Origin: Liopterus haemorrhoidalis
Taxonomy: Eukaryota; Arthropoda; Insecta; Coleoptera; Dytiscidae
Assembly: GCA_963971575.1 (NCBI GenBank)
Contig: OZ020616.1
Location: 32,034,306-32,098,305, forward strand
Direction of reading: 5' to 3'
DNA length: 64,000 bases
A program made the translations under genes and the position numbers. Positions within the stretch are counted from its first letter, which is position 1. Each line of letters opens with the position of its first letter. Under the pieces are notes generated by a model. That model saw only the letters and a program-made list of their open reading frames with translations, was not told where the DNA came from and searched no databases. Of the stretch, positions 33,119 to 44,285 are shown in pieces.

Positions 33119-34345
33119 TAATAATAATAAAATAATAATAATAATAAATATTACTTAATCGGGGATTACTTAATCTGAAGTGTTTGCACGATAGACTCGT
33201 CTTGGTTACAGCTAACAGTATCCTCAGAAGTCAGGACCCACTATTACAGTTCGTTAGTGAGCACGAATTTAGTGGCAAAGGGGCGTTTCTTTACCAGGCA
33301 GCGCGAAGAGCAGCAACGAGATTTAACCTGGCAGACTTGAGACACGTCAGAGAAAACGCTGGAGTACAACTCTCTCAGGAAGAGTACAACAGAGTTAGCA
33401 GTTCGGTGAAACGAGCGGAGATAGACATGTTGATAAAATAACACATGAGTAAAAGTGTTCATGCACTCTGTGTTCGTCAAACATATTAAAAGTCTAGAGT
33501 TGACCACCGAACTCACGTTCTCGTCTCTTAAGTCTGCTGGTTTGAAATCGGAAACAAAAGGTTTTGTGTTTGCGTGTCAGGATGGTGTTATAAATACTTT
33601 GGCGTACAGGGCCCGCATATTCCAAATAGCGGAGTCCACACTCTGTAGGTTGTGCCACCACCATCCTGAAACGATTATGCACATTCTGTTTGCTTGTCCA
33701 TCTTTTGCAGCATCGAGCTACCTGTCTCGACATAATGCTGCTCTCCGCGTGCTCTACTACCATCTTAGACATACCTATGTTACTGACTAAATACCAGTTA
33801 TACCGTACGTCCCTTCTGACATAGAATCAGTGGTGGAAAATTCTAAGTGCCGAATTTCTTGGAATTACTCCTTCACCACCTCAAGGTTACTGACAGCCAC
33901 TAAGACGGACATAACCCTACTGGATATCGAGACCAAACAGGTGTTTGTTATCGAATTCTCAACTCCAGCTGAGAAGAATATCTCTCTCAAGGAGAAGGAA
34001 AAGAGGTCCAAGTATATGGATCTCTTATCATCATAAAGTTAAGCATATAGTCCTGATAGTTGGTGTTTTGGGTGGTATGAAATCCTCCTACCGAAGGGAA
34101 ATTGAGTCCATTCCCGCCTGTAGGTCTTCTGCCACCTCTTTGATCTGCACGATGCAGAAAGCAGTGCTACTCGGGGTCACTCCACATTGTGCGGGCACTG
34201 GATCTGGCGTAATTTCCACGTCTGCATATCGCCAGGGATTGGGATGCAGCCGTGTGTATTTAGCTCCACTAGTCTCTAGTACGACGTGGCTCAAAAAGTT
34301 GCTGAAGTTTGAGATTAGTGAACGCTTCTCAAGACCTAAATAATA
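33119..34345 (+). pseudogene. R4/Dong-like LINE, 3' end with restriction-like endonuclease (copy 1)
   Basis: The block is 5'-truncated. Its frames (33175-33441, 33455-33790, then 33830-34035 after a stop) carry the C-terminal half of a non-LTR element of the RLE type. A CCHC knuckle CRLCHHHPETIMHILFAC (about 33640) is followed by a restriction-like endonuclease with TDITLLDIETKQVFVIEFS (about 33904), which fits the PD-(D/E)xK-like region except that the P of PD is T here. The C-terminus reaches 34340. Frameshifts and stops make it inactive. It lies between ATT-rich repeats (33119-33150 on the left, AATAATAAT at 34341 on the right). A second copy is at 63007-63484. RLE-type elements of the R4 clade such as Dong are known to insert in TAA repeats. 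Confidence 0.6.
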
Positions 34346-34396
34346 ATATTACTTTCACAGTTGATTAAAGAAAAAAAAAAGAAAAAAAATGACTAA

Positions 34397-34460
34397 AATT
34401 TGGCATTCTACATCGCCATGTTATAAACGCATGAACAATGATACACAATTTTAATTGCGC
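34397..34460 (+). repeat. 64-bp block inverted at 38890-38955
   Basis: TTCTACATCGCCATGTTATA and AACGCATGAACAATGATACA match the reverse complement of 38890-38955 with few changes. The two copies bracket the CR1-like LINE, so the LINE probably entered an inverted-repeat element or its arms. Confidence 0.6.
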
Positions 34461-34762
34461 TATTGTGGGGGAACATAAAATAATGTGCAATAAAACACTG
34501 GGTAAATAGGTTAGGTTTAGTTAGTAAAAGGCTAGAACCGAAGAAGTCAAGAAGTAAGTTTAAAGGAGTTTTTCTAAAAAAAGGTGGTGTAGGACGATAT
34601 TCTGCAGATTTACCCTTATTTCTTTTTTGTTTTATCTAGTAATTTGTATACATCCTTTATAAATTGTTTTTTCACACAAACACCCTTAAGCTTACTTTGA
34701 GCTCTTCAGCTTCGTCTATTCTAGCATTTTAGTAACTAAATCTAACCTAATTCTAATAAAAA

Positions 34763-35692
34763 ATGGCGGATGATAAAGTAGTAATGGAGCGCAGCTCCAG
34801 AACAAAACATAAAAATAAAGATTCGAAGTGCAAAGTTTGTGGCAAAAAAGTAGTGAACGGTGTTTCATGTGTTCAGTGTGGCTATATGCTTCACTATAAG
34901 TGTGCTGGAGTCCTGGACTCTACGGAAGAACCCCAAGAAAATTGGCGGTGTAAGACTTGCACTGTCGTCCAAGACCTGGAGGACAGCCACTGCGACGTCA
35001 ACCCGGTTAGTATTTCTGAAATGGAAATAAAATATATACTACGGGAAAATCGACTGCTAAAAAAACTTCTAGTGGAAATGGAGGAGAAAAATACTCTTTT
35101 AAAAGAAAAGGTAGAATTTTTAAGCACTGAAAAAATTGCGAGTGGTACAATAAAAATGACACCAGAGGGCTCTCACCCACCTGTCAAGACTCAGGAAGTG
35201 AACCAATTGCAGAACACTTCTATACCGGCTCACAATACTACATCGGATGCGGCAAGGTCACCAGTGGTAAAAATTAACATAACCTCTGGTACATATGCTG
35301 ATTCCTTAAAGAAACCATGTGCCGATGACAAGAAAAATGATGACTTTGAACTAGTTACCAAAAAAAGGCGCCAGAGCAAAAATACGTCAGTAGTAGGCTC
35401 TAGCACCAACTCTGAAGGACTTCAAGTCGCACCAAAAAAGGCATGGTTGTTTGTTGGCAAACTACATGTAGACACAACCGAAGACCAAGTCCTGGATTTC
35501 ACAAGGAAGAAAATACCAAATGAGGCTCTTACCTGCACCAAGATCGAGACGTCGACGTCAAGTGGCTGTTTCAGACTGGGTTCCGGCTACCATCTCCTAC
35601 AACAACTCGAACATCCGGAATTTTGGCCTAAAGGCGTGATTGTGCGCCAATATATTTTTCGGCGGAGAGCCTCCACAAGAAAACCACAATAG
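34763..35692 (+). CDS. CR1-like LINE ORF1 with PHD finger and coiled coil
   Basis: This intact 309-residue ORF begins MADDKVVMERSS. A C4HC3-type PHD finger spans about residues 22-66 (CKVCGKKVVNGVSCVQCG, then HYKC, then WRCKTC). It is followed by a coiled-coil stretch (about 85-125, ILRENRLLKKLLVEMEEKN). A C-terminal domain from about 225 contains AWLFVGKLHVDTTEDQVLDF. The protein is thought to bind element RNA and help assemble the retrotransposition complex; that role is inferred from the class. It ends 50 bases after the first ORF2 Met, which lies in another frame. Confidence 0.75.
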   Translation: MADDKVVMERSSRTKHKNKDSKCKVCGKKVVNGVSCVQCGYMLHYKCAGVLDSTEEPQENWRCKTCTVVQDLEDSHCDVNPVSISEMEIKYILRENRLLKKLLVEMEEKNTLLKEKVEFLSTEKIASGTIKMTPEGSHPPVKTQEVNQLQNTSIPAHNTTSDAARSPVVKINITSGTYADSLKKPCADDKKNDDFELVTKKRRQSKNTSVVGSSTNSEGLQVAPKKAWLFVGKLHVDTTEDQVLDFTRKKIPNEALTCTKIETSTSSGCFRLGSGYHLLQQLEHPEFWPKGVIVRQYIFRRRASTRKPQ

Positions 35693-38521
35693 TGATATTT
35701 CACAAAAAACTTTAAAACAGTTTCACTTAAACGCACAGAGTGTTAGAAACAAGGCAAATGCTTTGGAAGCGTACGTTAATGACAACAACATTGACATCCT
35801 ATGTTTAAATGAGCACTGGCTTAATAAACAGGAATGTACAATTTTTAACTTAAATGGGTACGTTAATTACTGGGTACGTGCAGAAAATGGGTACGTGCAG
35901 TGCAGAAATTCGTCCGAGCGTGGAGAGGGGGTTGCTATACTTGTACAACCGTACATTAAATTCAAAATATTTGCCGATGTTTCTAACATGTAACAAGACC
36001 AACATTGTGAGATAACGGCTATTGTTATTAAAAATTATAAAATAATTGTAATTTCAGTCTATAGATCACCAATTGGTGATTTCAGTATATTTTTGGATGT
36101 CATTCAAAAAACAATCCACTTATGTACTGTGATGTATAAAAATTATCGAATTATACTTGCTGGAGATTATAATATAGACTTTAAAATTCCTGATAATCTC
36201 TATTACTCCCTGCTTGATGTTGTATCGGGATGCGGTCTACACATAACACATAATGAGACGACCCGATACACATACACAGGAAAAGGTACCTGCTTGGATA
36301 ATATTTTGACTGACATACAAAAATCTAGCTATAATGTTTCTATTAAAGACCCTGGACTATCAGACCATCTTGGTGTCTATTTTACTATATACAATAGTAC
36401 TAGAGTTAAAAATTCTATCAAAAAAGAATATATAGTACACAGAGTTTTTAAGAGCAAACACTATAACAAATTCAACGACTATCTGTTTAGTTTTGACTGG
36501 AAGCAAATCTTATGCGAACTTGATAGCGATGATATGTTTAACAAATTTTTAAATATATATCTAACCGGGCTAAATAGATTCTTTCCACTCAAGAAACATA
36601 GGAAGTCTAACAATAATAGGACCATAAAATGGTACACACCTAAATTAAGAGAGATGAGGAATTATTTAATTTTCTTATCTGAATTAAATATACCAGCAAT
36701 TATACCAAAAATAAAAAATTATTAAATATATTATAAGCATGCTTTACGAATTGCCAAAAAGAGACGCTTATAATCGATGTATAAAATTATCCAACAATAA
36801 ATCAAAGGCATCTTGGAACATTATACGCCAAGAGACAGGAGATAGTAAGGCTCAGAGTGACGCGGATAGTAATATTTCTGCAGAAATATTTAACGATTTC
36901 TTTGCTACAGTGGCTGTAAAAACACTCCCCAAACTATCAAATGTCAGTAAAACGCATATTGATTTAATTCAGAAAAAGAAAATTAATAATAAGGATAGCT
37001 TTTTTCTAACGCCAGTAGTCGAAGCGGAGGTTGGTGATCTGTTCACTGACTTGAACAATGGCCGAAGTTTTGATATTTACGGCATAAATGTCCAAATATT
37101 AAAACGCACGGCTGATGCGGTAGTTGAGCCACTGACCATAATTACCAACTCATGTTTTGAAACTGGTAATTTCCCGGAAAAACTGAAAATCTCCAGAGTA
37201 ATACCGATCTTCAAAAAAGGAAATCTTGAAGATCCTAATAATTATCGCCAGATAGCAATTACACCGGTTTTTTCAAAAATTATTGAAAAGGCGATAAAAA
37301 ATAGGTTATCTGATTTCTTTGAGAGGATGTGTGTTTTCTTAGAAAACCAGTTTGGTTTCAGGGCACACCAGTCTACTAACAAGGCAGCCATAAAACTGCT
37401 TAGCAAAATTATGGAAAACCTTGAAAAAGGGAAACATGTCGTTGGATCTTTTTGCGATCTCAGTAAAGCTTTTGACTGCGTGTGTCCTGAAAAACTCCGG
37501 GACAAAATGTGGTATTATGGAGTTCGTGGTGAAACACTTGACCTGCTGACAAACTTTCTGTCTAACAGGATACAGCAGGTCTGGTACAATAACATCCTTT
37601 CTACACCTAGGTCGGTAAATATGGGAATAGGACAAGGACTTTTCTTGGACCTTTCCTTTTCATAGCATATATTAATGACCTGCCTGAAAATATGGCGGCC
37701 ACAACAATACTGTTTGCCGATGATTCATTTTTTATCGACGACGGTGTTGACTGTGAGGATGCCCAGCAGGCAGCTAGCATAACACAAGAACAGGCTTTAC
37801 AGTGATTTAGCAGTAATGGTTTAGGTCTAAACCAAGACAAGACAAAGACAGTAATATTTAGTATGAATAGACTACTTAACAACAATTCTTTATATCAAGA
37901 TACCACTGTGAAGTTTCTTGGGTTTCAGCTAGATGCTAAGCTTAGCTGGACACATCACATTGGCTACATTTCTAATAAACTAAATAGCATAGTGTATATG
38001 ATTAAAAACTTAAAATTTAATGTGTCTGAGGATATCGTTAGAATGGTTTACTTCTCCCGCTTCCAATCGTTAATTAATTATGGTATTGTGTTGTGGGGCA
38101 GTACAGCTTGTTCGGTTAGCATCTTTAAGATACAAAAACGAATTATAAGAATTTTGTCTGGTGAAAAACCCTATGACCACTGTAAGGAACTATTCAAACA
38201 GCTCGCCATTCTAACGGTTCCATCGCTCTACATCCTCAATACTCTTTTGTACATAAAAGAAAATGAATGTAGTATAAAAAGAAATGTGCAAAATCATAAT
38301 TATAATACTAGAAATAAGGAATCTTTTTAGTGCCACTTTGTAGGCACAGTACAAGTAGGAAATTGCCTCTATTCATAGGCATTGACCTGTACAATAAGAT
38401 ACCTACTAAAATAACCAGTCTTAACATGAACCACTTTAAGAGAAAAATTAAAAATTTTCTCTTAAAAGGCGCATACTACGATATTCAAGAATTTATTATG
38501 GATATCGTCAACATAGACTGA
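35640..38521 (+). pseudogene. CR1-like LINE ORF2: endonuclease and reverse transcriptase (broken)
   Basis: The endonuclease begins with FHLNAQSVRNKANALEAYV (35724) and NIDILCLNEHWL, then ILAGDYNIDF (36147), with a TAA at 35991-35993 between. A frameshift near 36755 leads into ASWNIIRQETG, FFATVAVKTL, SRVIPIFKKGNLEDPNNYRQ (37195) and FCDLSKAFDCVCPEKL (37450). The PQGS-type motif is destroyed by a small deletion near 37635. FADD lies at 37718, and LGFQLDAKLSWTHHI at 37918. The C-terminal LTVPSLYILNTLLYIKENE region has another frameshift near 38325 before the end at 38521. Relatives of the last region are found at 51577-51895 and 63810-64000. Confidence 0.75.
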
Positions 38522-38683
38522 TACATTAGTTGCAATCCACCACAACTCAAGGCTTTATTTATAAATAAAATTTGTTAAATGCAAATAATATCAAATTGTT
38601 AGACATAAGTTAATGTATATATTTATTGTACAAACAACTTGAATAAACATATTATTATTATTATTATTATAACCTATAGCTTG

Positions 38684-38955
38684 TTTTTTTTTGGTTTAAG
38701 AGGAAATAGATTTTGAAAACTAGTAATTTTTATCGGTTAAATGAGGTTTTTGATAATTTTGTTTAGCAAAATGCCTCTTCAATCATTCAAAGGTGAGCTC
38801 GTGACAATTTACAAAATTAAAATTCCATTTAGTTCCACTTAAACGTTTGAAATAAATAGTCTATAATTACCATGTTTTTAATTCAATTATGCCCAATTAA
38901 AATTATGTATCATAGTGCATGCGTTTATAACATGGTGGTGTAGGGTGCCAATTCA
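38684..38955 (+). repeat. Dispersed repeat family R, copy 2, with the inverted 64-bp block
   Basis: Positions 38684-38885 match the reverse complement of 32810-33010. From 38890 to 38955 the sequence is the reverse complement of 34397-34460. So this flank of the LINE mirrors sequence found on its left side, which suggests long terminal inverted repeats of a DNA transposon that was hit by several LINEs. Confidence 0.6.
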
Positions 38956-39059
38956 CTGTCCACCGGAAATAAAATTTAAAAAATATCCATACAATGTATT
39001 ATAACCACAACAGAAACAAAATTAAATAAATAATATTATATTAAACTTAGAGCCGCTTT

Positions 39060-40335
39060 TACAATCGTTGGATAGAGCTCGGATAACGCTATTCCTGATA
39101 TAAACTCAAAAATTTTGCAATGCTCAGATAAAGCTCGTATAGGATATATATCCAACGCCGTCGAACAACGATGCGTGCTTTGCAAATTTACACATTCCTT
39201 CTTGAATGTGCCTTTTTATAACTGTAGAGTCCAATACGCGACACAAAAGTTTTTCCGCACACATAGCACAAATACTCTCCAGATGACACAGGCATACTAT
39301 TAAGTCTCTCTTTCTGTCGAGCACGAGCAGTCTCAGCTAGTGTTATTCTCTGCTGTTCAAAATGGTTCACTGCACAAGACACCGAGTGTTTCCACCTGGA
39401 GCGATCAGTACATACCTTTTACCAAGGTGAATGTAGGAGGTGACATGATTTGAGTAACCTCTTGACCTAATCTTTATATCTCATGTACGGGGCTCCAGGA
39501 TTTCTACTGCCATGTGATAGCTCTGAATACAGTACCTGCTTAGGCATACGGTTATCTGGCATTCTAATTATATGTCCTGTCCATTTAAGATGTTTCTGGA
39601 TTAGGGTAGCTTCAATGCTCAACAAGCCTACATTTTTTAGAATGTCAGTATCAAGCACGTAGACCTGCCATTTAACCTTCAGAATAGATCGTAAACATCT
39701 CTGATGAAATCTTTCCAACAATCTGATGTGTCTACGATGGAGACAACAAGATTCGATGCTAGAAGTACTGAGAGGACCACCGCCCTGTAAACCTTTATCT
39801 TGATGTGATACTGTAGACCTCTGACATTCCAAACCAATTTCCTCAATCTTCCAAACTTCGATGTAACTTTGCTACCGAGATATTTGAAAGCATTCAACTC
39901 TTTAAGTTCGGTGCCAGCGAGATAAAACTTATGCTTTTGTTGAGGTTGGTTAGACAGGATAAACGTCTTATCGAGATTTACTGCAAGGCCGAAATCTTTT
40001 GCAGCATCAGCAAATTTGATGATGGCTTCCTGCAAACGAATTGGTGTGTTGTCTACTAAGGCGCAGTCGTCAGCATACAGCAGTTCAGTAATAACACTAT
40101 TGCAAATTTTTCTCTTGCTGTTAAGACGTGATAACTTTAACAGTCCAGCGTCAGTACGGAATCTTTGAAGGCATGTTGCAGTACGGCTGTCAAGTATAGT
40201 GAAAATAGCGATGGTGCTAGAACACAACCTCGTTTAGTACCACTTTGTACACTTAAAGTCGTAGATGACATATTTCCGATTGATGTGTATGCTTCCATAC
40301 CGTATAGGATAAATATCGGAATAAACACCAAAATA
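39060..40335 (-). pseudogene. 5'-truncated LINE (RTE/R4-like architecture) with C-terminal zinc finger
   Basis: Minus-strand frames give, from 40331 down: SGTKRGCVLAPSLFSLYL (GCVLAP block), ITELLYADDCALVDNTPIRL (40096), GLAVNLDKTFILSNQ, FKYLGSKVT, RHIRLLERFHQRCLRSIL (39745) and KWTGHIIRMPDNRMPKQVLY (39588). A C-terminal zinc finger CYVCGKTFVSRIGLYSYKK ends near 39190. The order matches the second half of an endonuclease-reverse transcriptase LINE widespread in animals. I place it near RTE or similar clades without certainty. Two or more frameshifts break it. The 5' end is lost at about 40335. Confidence 0.7.
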
Positions 40336-40599
40336 TCTTATCCGGCTAACGACACTTCAGATAAAGGGCATTATAAGTTATTATCTTGCTCTGATTGGTG
40401 AATAAGTATTTGTTGCCCAGCAACGGTTAAAAAATTAAATTGTCATATGATAAATGGCACATTATAACGTTTTATTTTAATTTTTATTAGTTATATAATT
40501 GTGGATGCAGCAGTATAGTGGTTATCTCATTTGCTTTGAAAGTGTGGAAAATCTCTAGAACCTAAGCGTTTCCATTTGTAATAAGTAATAATAATAGTA

Positions 40600-40973
40600 C
40601 ACTAATCCCTCGTTATTCGTGTATTTGTTCAGCGGATTTGATTATACGCAGTTGTGGAATAATAATTTAATTTATTTTTTAATAGTGTAGCAATGAACAG
40701 TACCAGCCGATTACCGCTGGAATGTGATTCTAGCATTTTAAGTGCTTCGCATCTTACTGGCTTCCATCACCCTTTCCACACTATGTACACATAATTCCTG
40801 TTTTTGTATATCTATATATGCAGTGCGGGGCTGGAGTCGGTTCGTACGACCCGGTATTTATTTATCTATATGTTTTTCAAAATGCGAGATGGTTGTTAAT
40901 GTTAAAATTAACTAGTGAAATTTTCTTCCTAATAGAACTGGAACTAAACTCCGCGGATAACAAGGGATTACAG
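40600..40973. mobile_element. Tc1/mariner-superfamily MITE, possibly pogo/Tigger-like
   Basis: The left end CACTAATCCCTCGTTATTCG and the right end (inverted CTGTAATCCCTTGTTATCCG) are imperfect inverted repeats with TA on both outer sides (40598-40599 and 40974-40975). The CCCT(C/T)GTTAT(T/C)CG words recall pogo/Tigger ends. The interior has no coding content; the ORF at 40818-41105 is partly outside and not convincing. Confidence 0.5.
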
Positions 40974-40975
40974 TA

Positions 40976-41791
40976 CATAAATATGAACCACAATCCCTGC
41001 TACTTGTACATAGTCTTCACCGCACACGAGCGGTTCATCAAAGGTACGGCATTTAAGAGGCTAACACTAGCGCGGCGAATATACTACAATAAAAGAATTA
41101 TCTGAGTCGAATATTTCGACATTTCACAATATTTCCCCAAACATGCTCAAAAATGTTGTTAATAGATAATATCAATTTAAAATATGACTTTTCTTATATG
41201 TCAATTCACGTGGCAAACAATACCAACTTTATTTTATTTACAATAAAACCATGGATAACTATCCCAGAAGAAAAAATTCATTGTAAAAGAGAATATACTG
41301 AATAAACTGATACCTCGGATAGTTATTCCGCTGCTTATCCAAGGTTTGTAAAAGTTGCCCTTAAATGATTATGATATAGGTATATTATTTCTATTGTAGC
41401 AGGCCACTGGTACGTTTCTTTACATTGTACCGTTTTTATCAACTAGGTAGAGAGCCTGTGATATAATGTAAACTTTGATCTCAAACTAAAGTGGGATTCC
41501 TGACTAAAAGATTTCTGGTACTAGGCCTGAGTTTTATCCTGGGTTCATCATTATAATAAGTGAATTAAATAATATATATTAGTACTTACCAGCCGACGGA
41601 TCAAGCATCTTGCAGTTAGTCCGGGTAGATGATCACTTAATTTGTGAGGTGAATTGTAACACACGTTAAGTAAAAGAAAGCGTTTTTAGAATTAAGTTTA
41701 AAGATTTATTATAATTTAATATTTACAATTAGTTTAAGTTTAGTAAAAAGTTTGTATAAAAATTAGATATAACTAAAGAAACATGATCAAA
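40976..41791. other. Sequence without recognised features
   Basis: No plausible gene was found. A 95-residue frame overlaps its start (40818-41105) but crosses the MITE border and matches nothing I recognise. Confidence 0.4.
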
Positions 41792-41793
41792 TA

Positions 41794-42100
41794 AACTAAA
41801 GTCCATTTACCGTAACTATGAAATGACGTCACAGTTGAAAAACTCACCTTGTTGCCAATTCGTAAACTGTCAAAAAAAGTTAGGTTATATCGAACAACCA
41901 GGTTGACACCTAAATGTCAACCTGACAAATAACGATTGAAGAATCCAATTTCAAACTGGCAACATTGAAAAAATGTACCAAAATTAAATAAATAAATGTA
42001 CTAACTGAGTTATGGATTGATGTTGATTAAAACATATCATAACGTTGGTACTTAAAATAACCAAGTGTGACGTCATCTCATATTTATTGTGAATGGAGTT
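41794..42100. mobile_element. MITE with GTCATTTC/GACGTC-containing inverted repeats and TA duplication
   Basis: The left arm (CATTTACCGTAACTATGAAA, then TGACGTCACAGTTG) is mirrored by the right arm (CCAAGTGTGACGTCATCTCA, then TATTTATTGTGAATGGAGTT). With TA on both sides (41792-41793 and 42101-42102) it is a 307-bp non-autonomous element of the Tc1/mariner type. Similar TGACGTCA words at 3145-3155, 3864-3871 and 5768-5775 are too short to call copies. Confidence 0.6.
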
Positions 42101-42102
42101 TA

Positions 42103-43187
42103 CCAGATAATCGACTCAGAGCTTCTAAGAATTCAACAATTAGTTGTTACCGCGAACCTCCTCTTCAAAGAGACTAGTGTTTATAAAAAGGTTCTGACAG
42201 CATTTCCTGGAATGAAAGTTTAAAATTGTCTGAGAGTAATTCAGTGTTAAAATTTATTAAGCAATTACGTTGAACAAAAGTCATTTTGAACAATAAAATG
42301 TATAAAATAATTTTGAAGTTGCGTTTTGTAATTTATGGCATTTATTTTCTAAAATAATTAAACTGTAATAACTTAATAATCTCCGGAAATGCTAAAAAGG
42401 ATCCAGTGGCAAAAGCTTCACAACGGGTGGCGTTAGAAAGTCTTAGAGCCTGGTGTTATAACTGGCGGTGTGAAGCGATTTGTTACAATATATTTCTTAT
42501 AAATAAACTCATTTAATAAATTTGTATTAAATTTAAATTATTAAAATTGATATATTACATCTTACTGTCGGCAGCACTGCAAGTAGGTGGGTTTGCAATT
42601 GTAGAATATTACCATTTTTTTGCTATATTTGTAGATCTACCAATTTTGTATTTACTAATTTTTGGGGCAATTAATATTTTCTGAGGTACGTGACGTATAA
42701 CTATTTAAAAATTTAAAAATATTGTAAATTGTACTGTATTGTACGTTATTTATTTTTGATTTTTCTATTTCTATTTGTAATGGTTAATACCCTGAACGCC
42801 GCAAGGCCTAGGGAATAAAGAATATATATATATATATATATTTAAAAAATTTGTATATGCCTAGAGCTGTACCATAACAAGATTATAAAAGATTTAATTA
42901 GTAAGTGATTTAATCTTCTTGAAATGATTGTGTTTTCTATCTAGAGATCAATAACTTATTAGACCATTTCGACTCGAAAATATTTTTAATCAAGAAAATT
43001 GTAATACTGTCAATATATCTAACTCATATATATCTTATAACCACCATATATCTACCTAATGCCGTAGATATAAATATGGTCATAATATATACATTACTTC
43101 ATATCTAACCAATATGTCATATTAAATTGCATTACGCAAGTGTTCTTCATACGCATTATTACGTACATACATACACATAATTTAATA
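42103..43187. other. AT-rich region upstream of the IR pseudogene
   Basis: It holds a short inverted match to repeat family R at 42573-42615, an (AT)n run near 42825-42841 and no coding ORF. The last few hundred bases would hold the former promoter of the IR pseudogene. Confidence 0.4.
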
Positions 43188-43508
43188 ATGTCTTGGCTCA
43201 TACGATTGGCATTTTTTTTCTTATACATATTGTGCAGTACTTTATGCATTTTCATAAACATTGAAAAAATGAACATCATTTCGTCTAAAATAACTGAAAT
43301 ATCAAATAAATACCTGGACGAGAGCTATGTTCAAAGTTGTAATATATTTATTTTGGGAGATAAGAACGATGCTATCAGCAACATTGTTTTGAAAGATGTT
43401 CATATGATGCGTAAAGTTAAAACAATTACAGTTAATATGATGGATGGATGTCCGTCTGAAGTTACAGATATAGACAAGGATATTAAATTAGACTTCACAA
43501 ATATGAAG
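43188..43508 (+). pseudogene. Ionotropic receptor pseudogene, exon 1
   Basis: From the ATG at 43188, 107 codons start with MSWLIRLAFFFLYILCSTLC, a signal peptide. They continue in the same style as exon 1 of the intact IR (NIISSKITEISNKYLDESY against NLLSTQLNGIFDNYLNNKF). The exon ends ATGAAG|GTACAG, a good donor in phase 0, as in the intact paralogue. The exon itself is not damaged. The rest of the gene is (48060 onward), so I class the locus as a pseudogene. Confidence 0.7.
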
Positions 43509-43744
43509 GTACAGTTTAATTTTATATTTATGATTAATCACATTTTACTTGACTTTCATAACTTACGAACTATTCAACGAGGGTCAACTCAGCGAGAAAA
43601 ATTATTATTTGAAATTATATGCAGAGATTTTATTGTGACTGTGCCGTATTTTAAAAGCTGTGAAAGTTACTAATGCCATCTTTTGTTGAAAAATTCAACT
43701 AATGAACTATCAAAAATAAAATAAGGTTAAATTGTACAGTAAAG

Positions 43745-43975
43745 TATGTTCCTTTGGTTTAGGCGGAATTAGATTTTCAATTCTAGTTACTTTTACCGAT
43801 TGATTGAAGCTTTTGAACATTTTGTTCAGGAAAAGTCAACATTAATATTTAAAAAATAGCTAGTGACAACTTATAAAAATGAAAATTCCACCTAATAGTT
43901 TGGAATAGACTGTAGTAATGTAATTTTTATAATGTTGCTAATGGAACCAAATTTTTAGTATTGTAATATAAAAAC
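43745..43975 (+). repeat. Dispersed repeat family R, copy 3
   Basis: GGTTTAGGCGGAATTAGATT and later GTGACAACTTATAAAA and TTTGGAATAGACTGTAGTAA correspond to copy 2 at 38684-38885 at a lower identity. It lies in the intron of the IR pseudogene. Confidence 0.55.
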
Positions 43976-44285
43976 TAAAAATCTAAAATCAAAAGTTTAT
44001 GATTATAAAATAAATATATTTAAGAAGGTTCTCTGCAACATATCAAAAATAAATCAGTAACAAACGTAAACTAAATAACACGATTATATAAAAATACTCA
44101 AAAAACGCAGAAATAAAAGCAAGCTCGATACAAACCACTTGTAAAGAACGCAATGAAAAAATATGGATTTTAAAAGTTCAGTAGTTCAACTTTTAATCAA
44201 CAGACGGCATGGGTACATGTCTACATTAGTAAGATTTATATAATGACTAACTGGAGTACCCGTACTTCTTACGGTTTCTTTAATG

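Larger units (their letters stand above)
34480..38665 (+). mobile_element. CR1-like LINE, nearly full-length, inactive
   Basis: A 5' UTR, ORF1 with a PHD-type finger (34763-35692), and ORF2 with endonuclease and reverse transcriptase (35640-38521) are followed by an (ATT)n tail (38639-38665). A PHD-finger ORF1 is typical of CR1/L2-type elements, and the ORF2 lacks RNase H. The exact 5' end is uncertain. Tails made of short tandem repeats, not poly(A), also fit CR1-like groups. Confidence 0.75.

Noticed and set aside
40818..41105. 95-residue ORF as a host gene
   Set aside because: It overlaps the end of a MITE and shows no recognised features or splice context.
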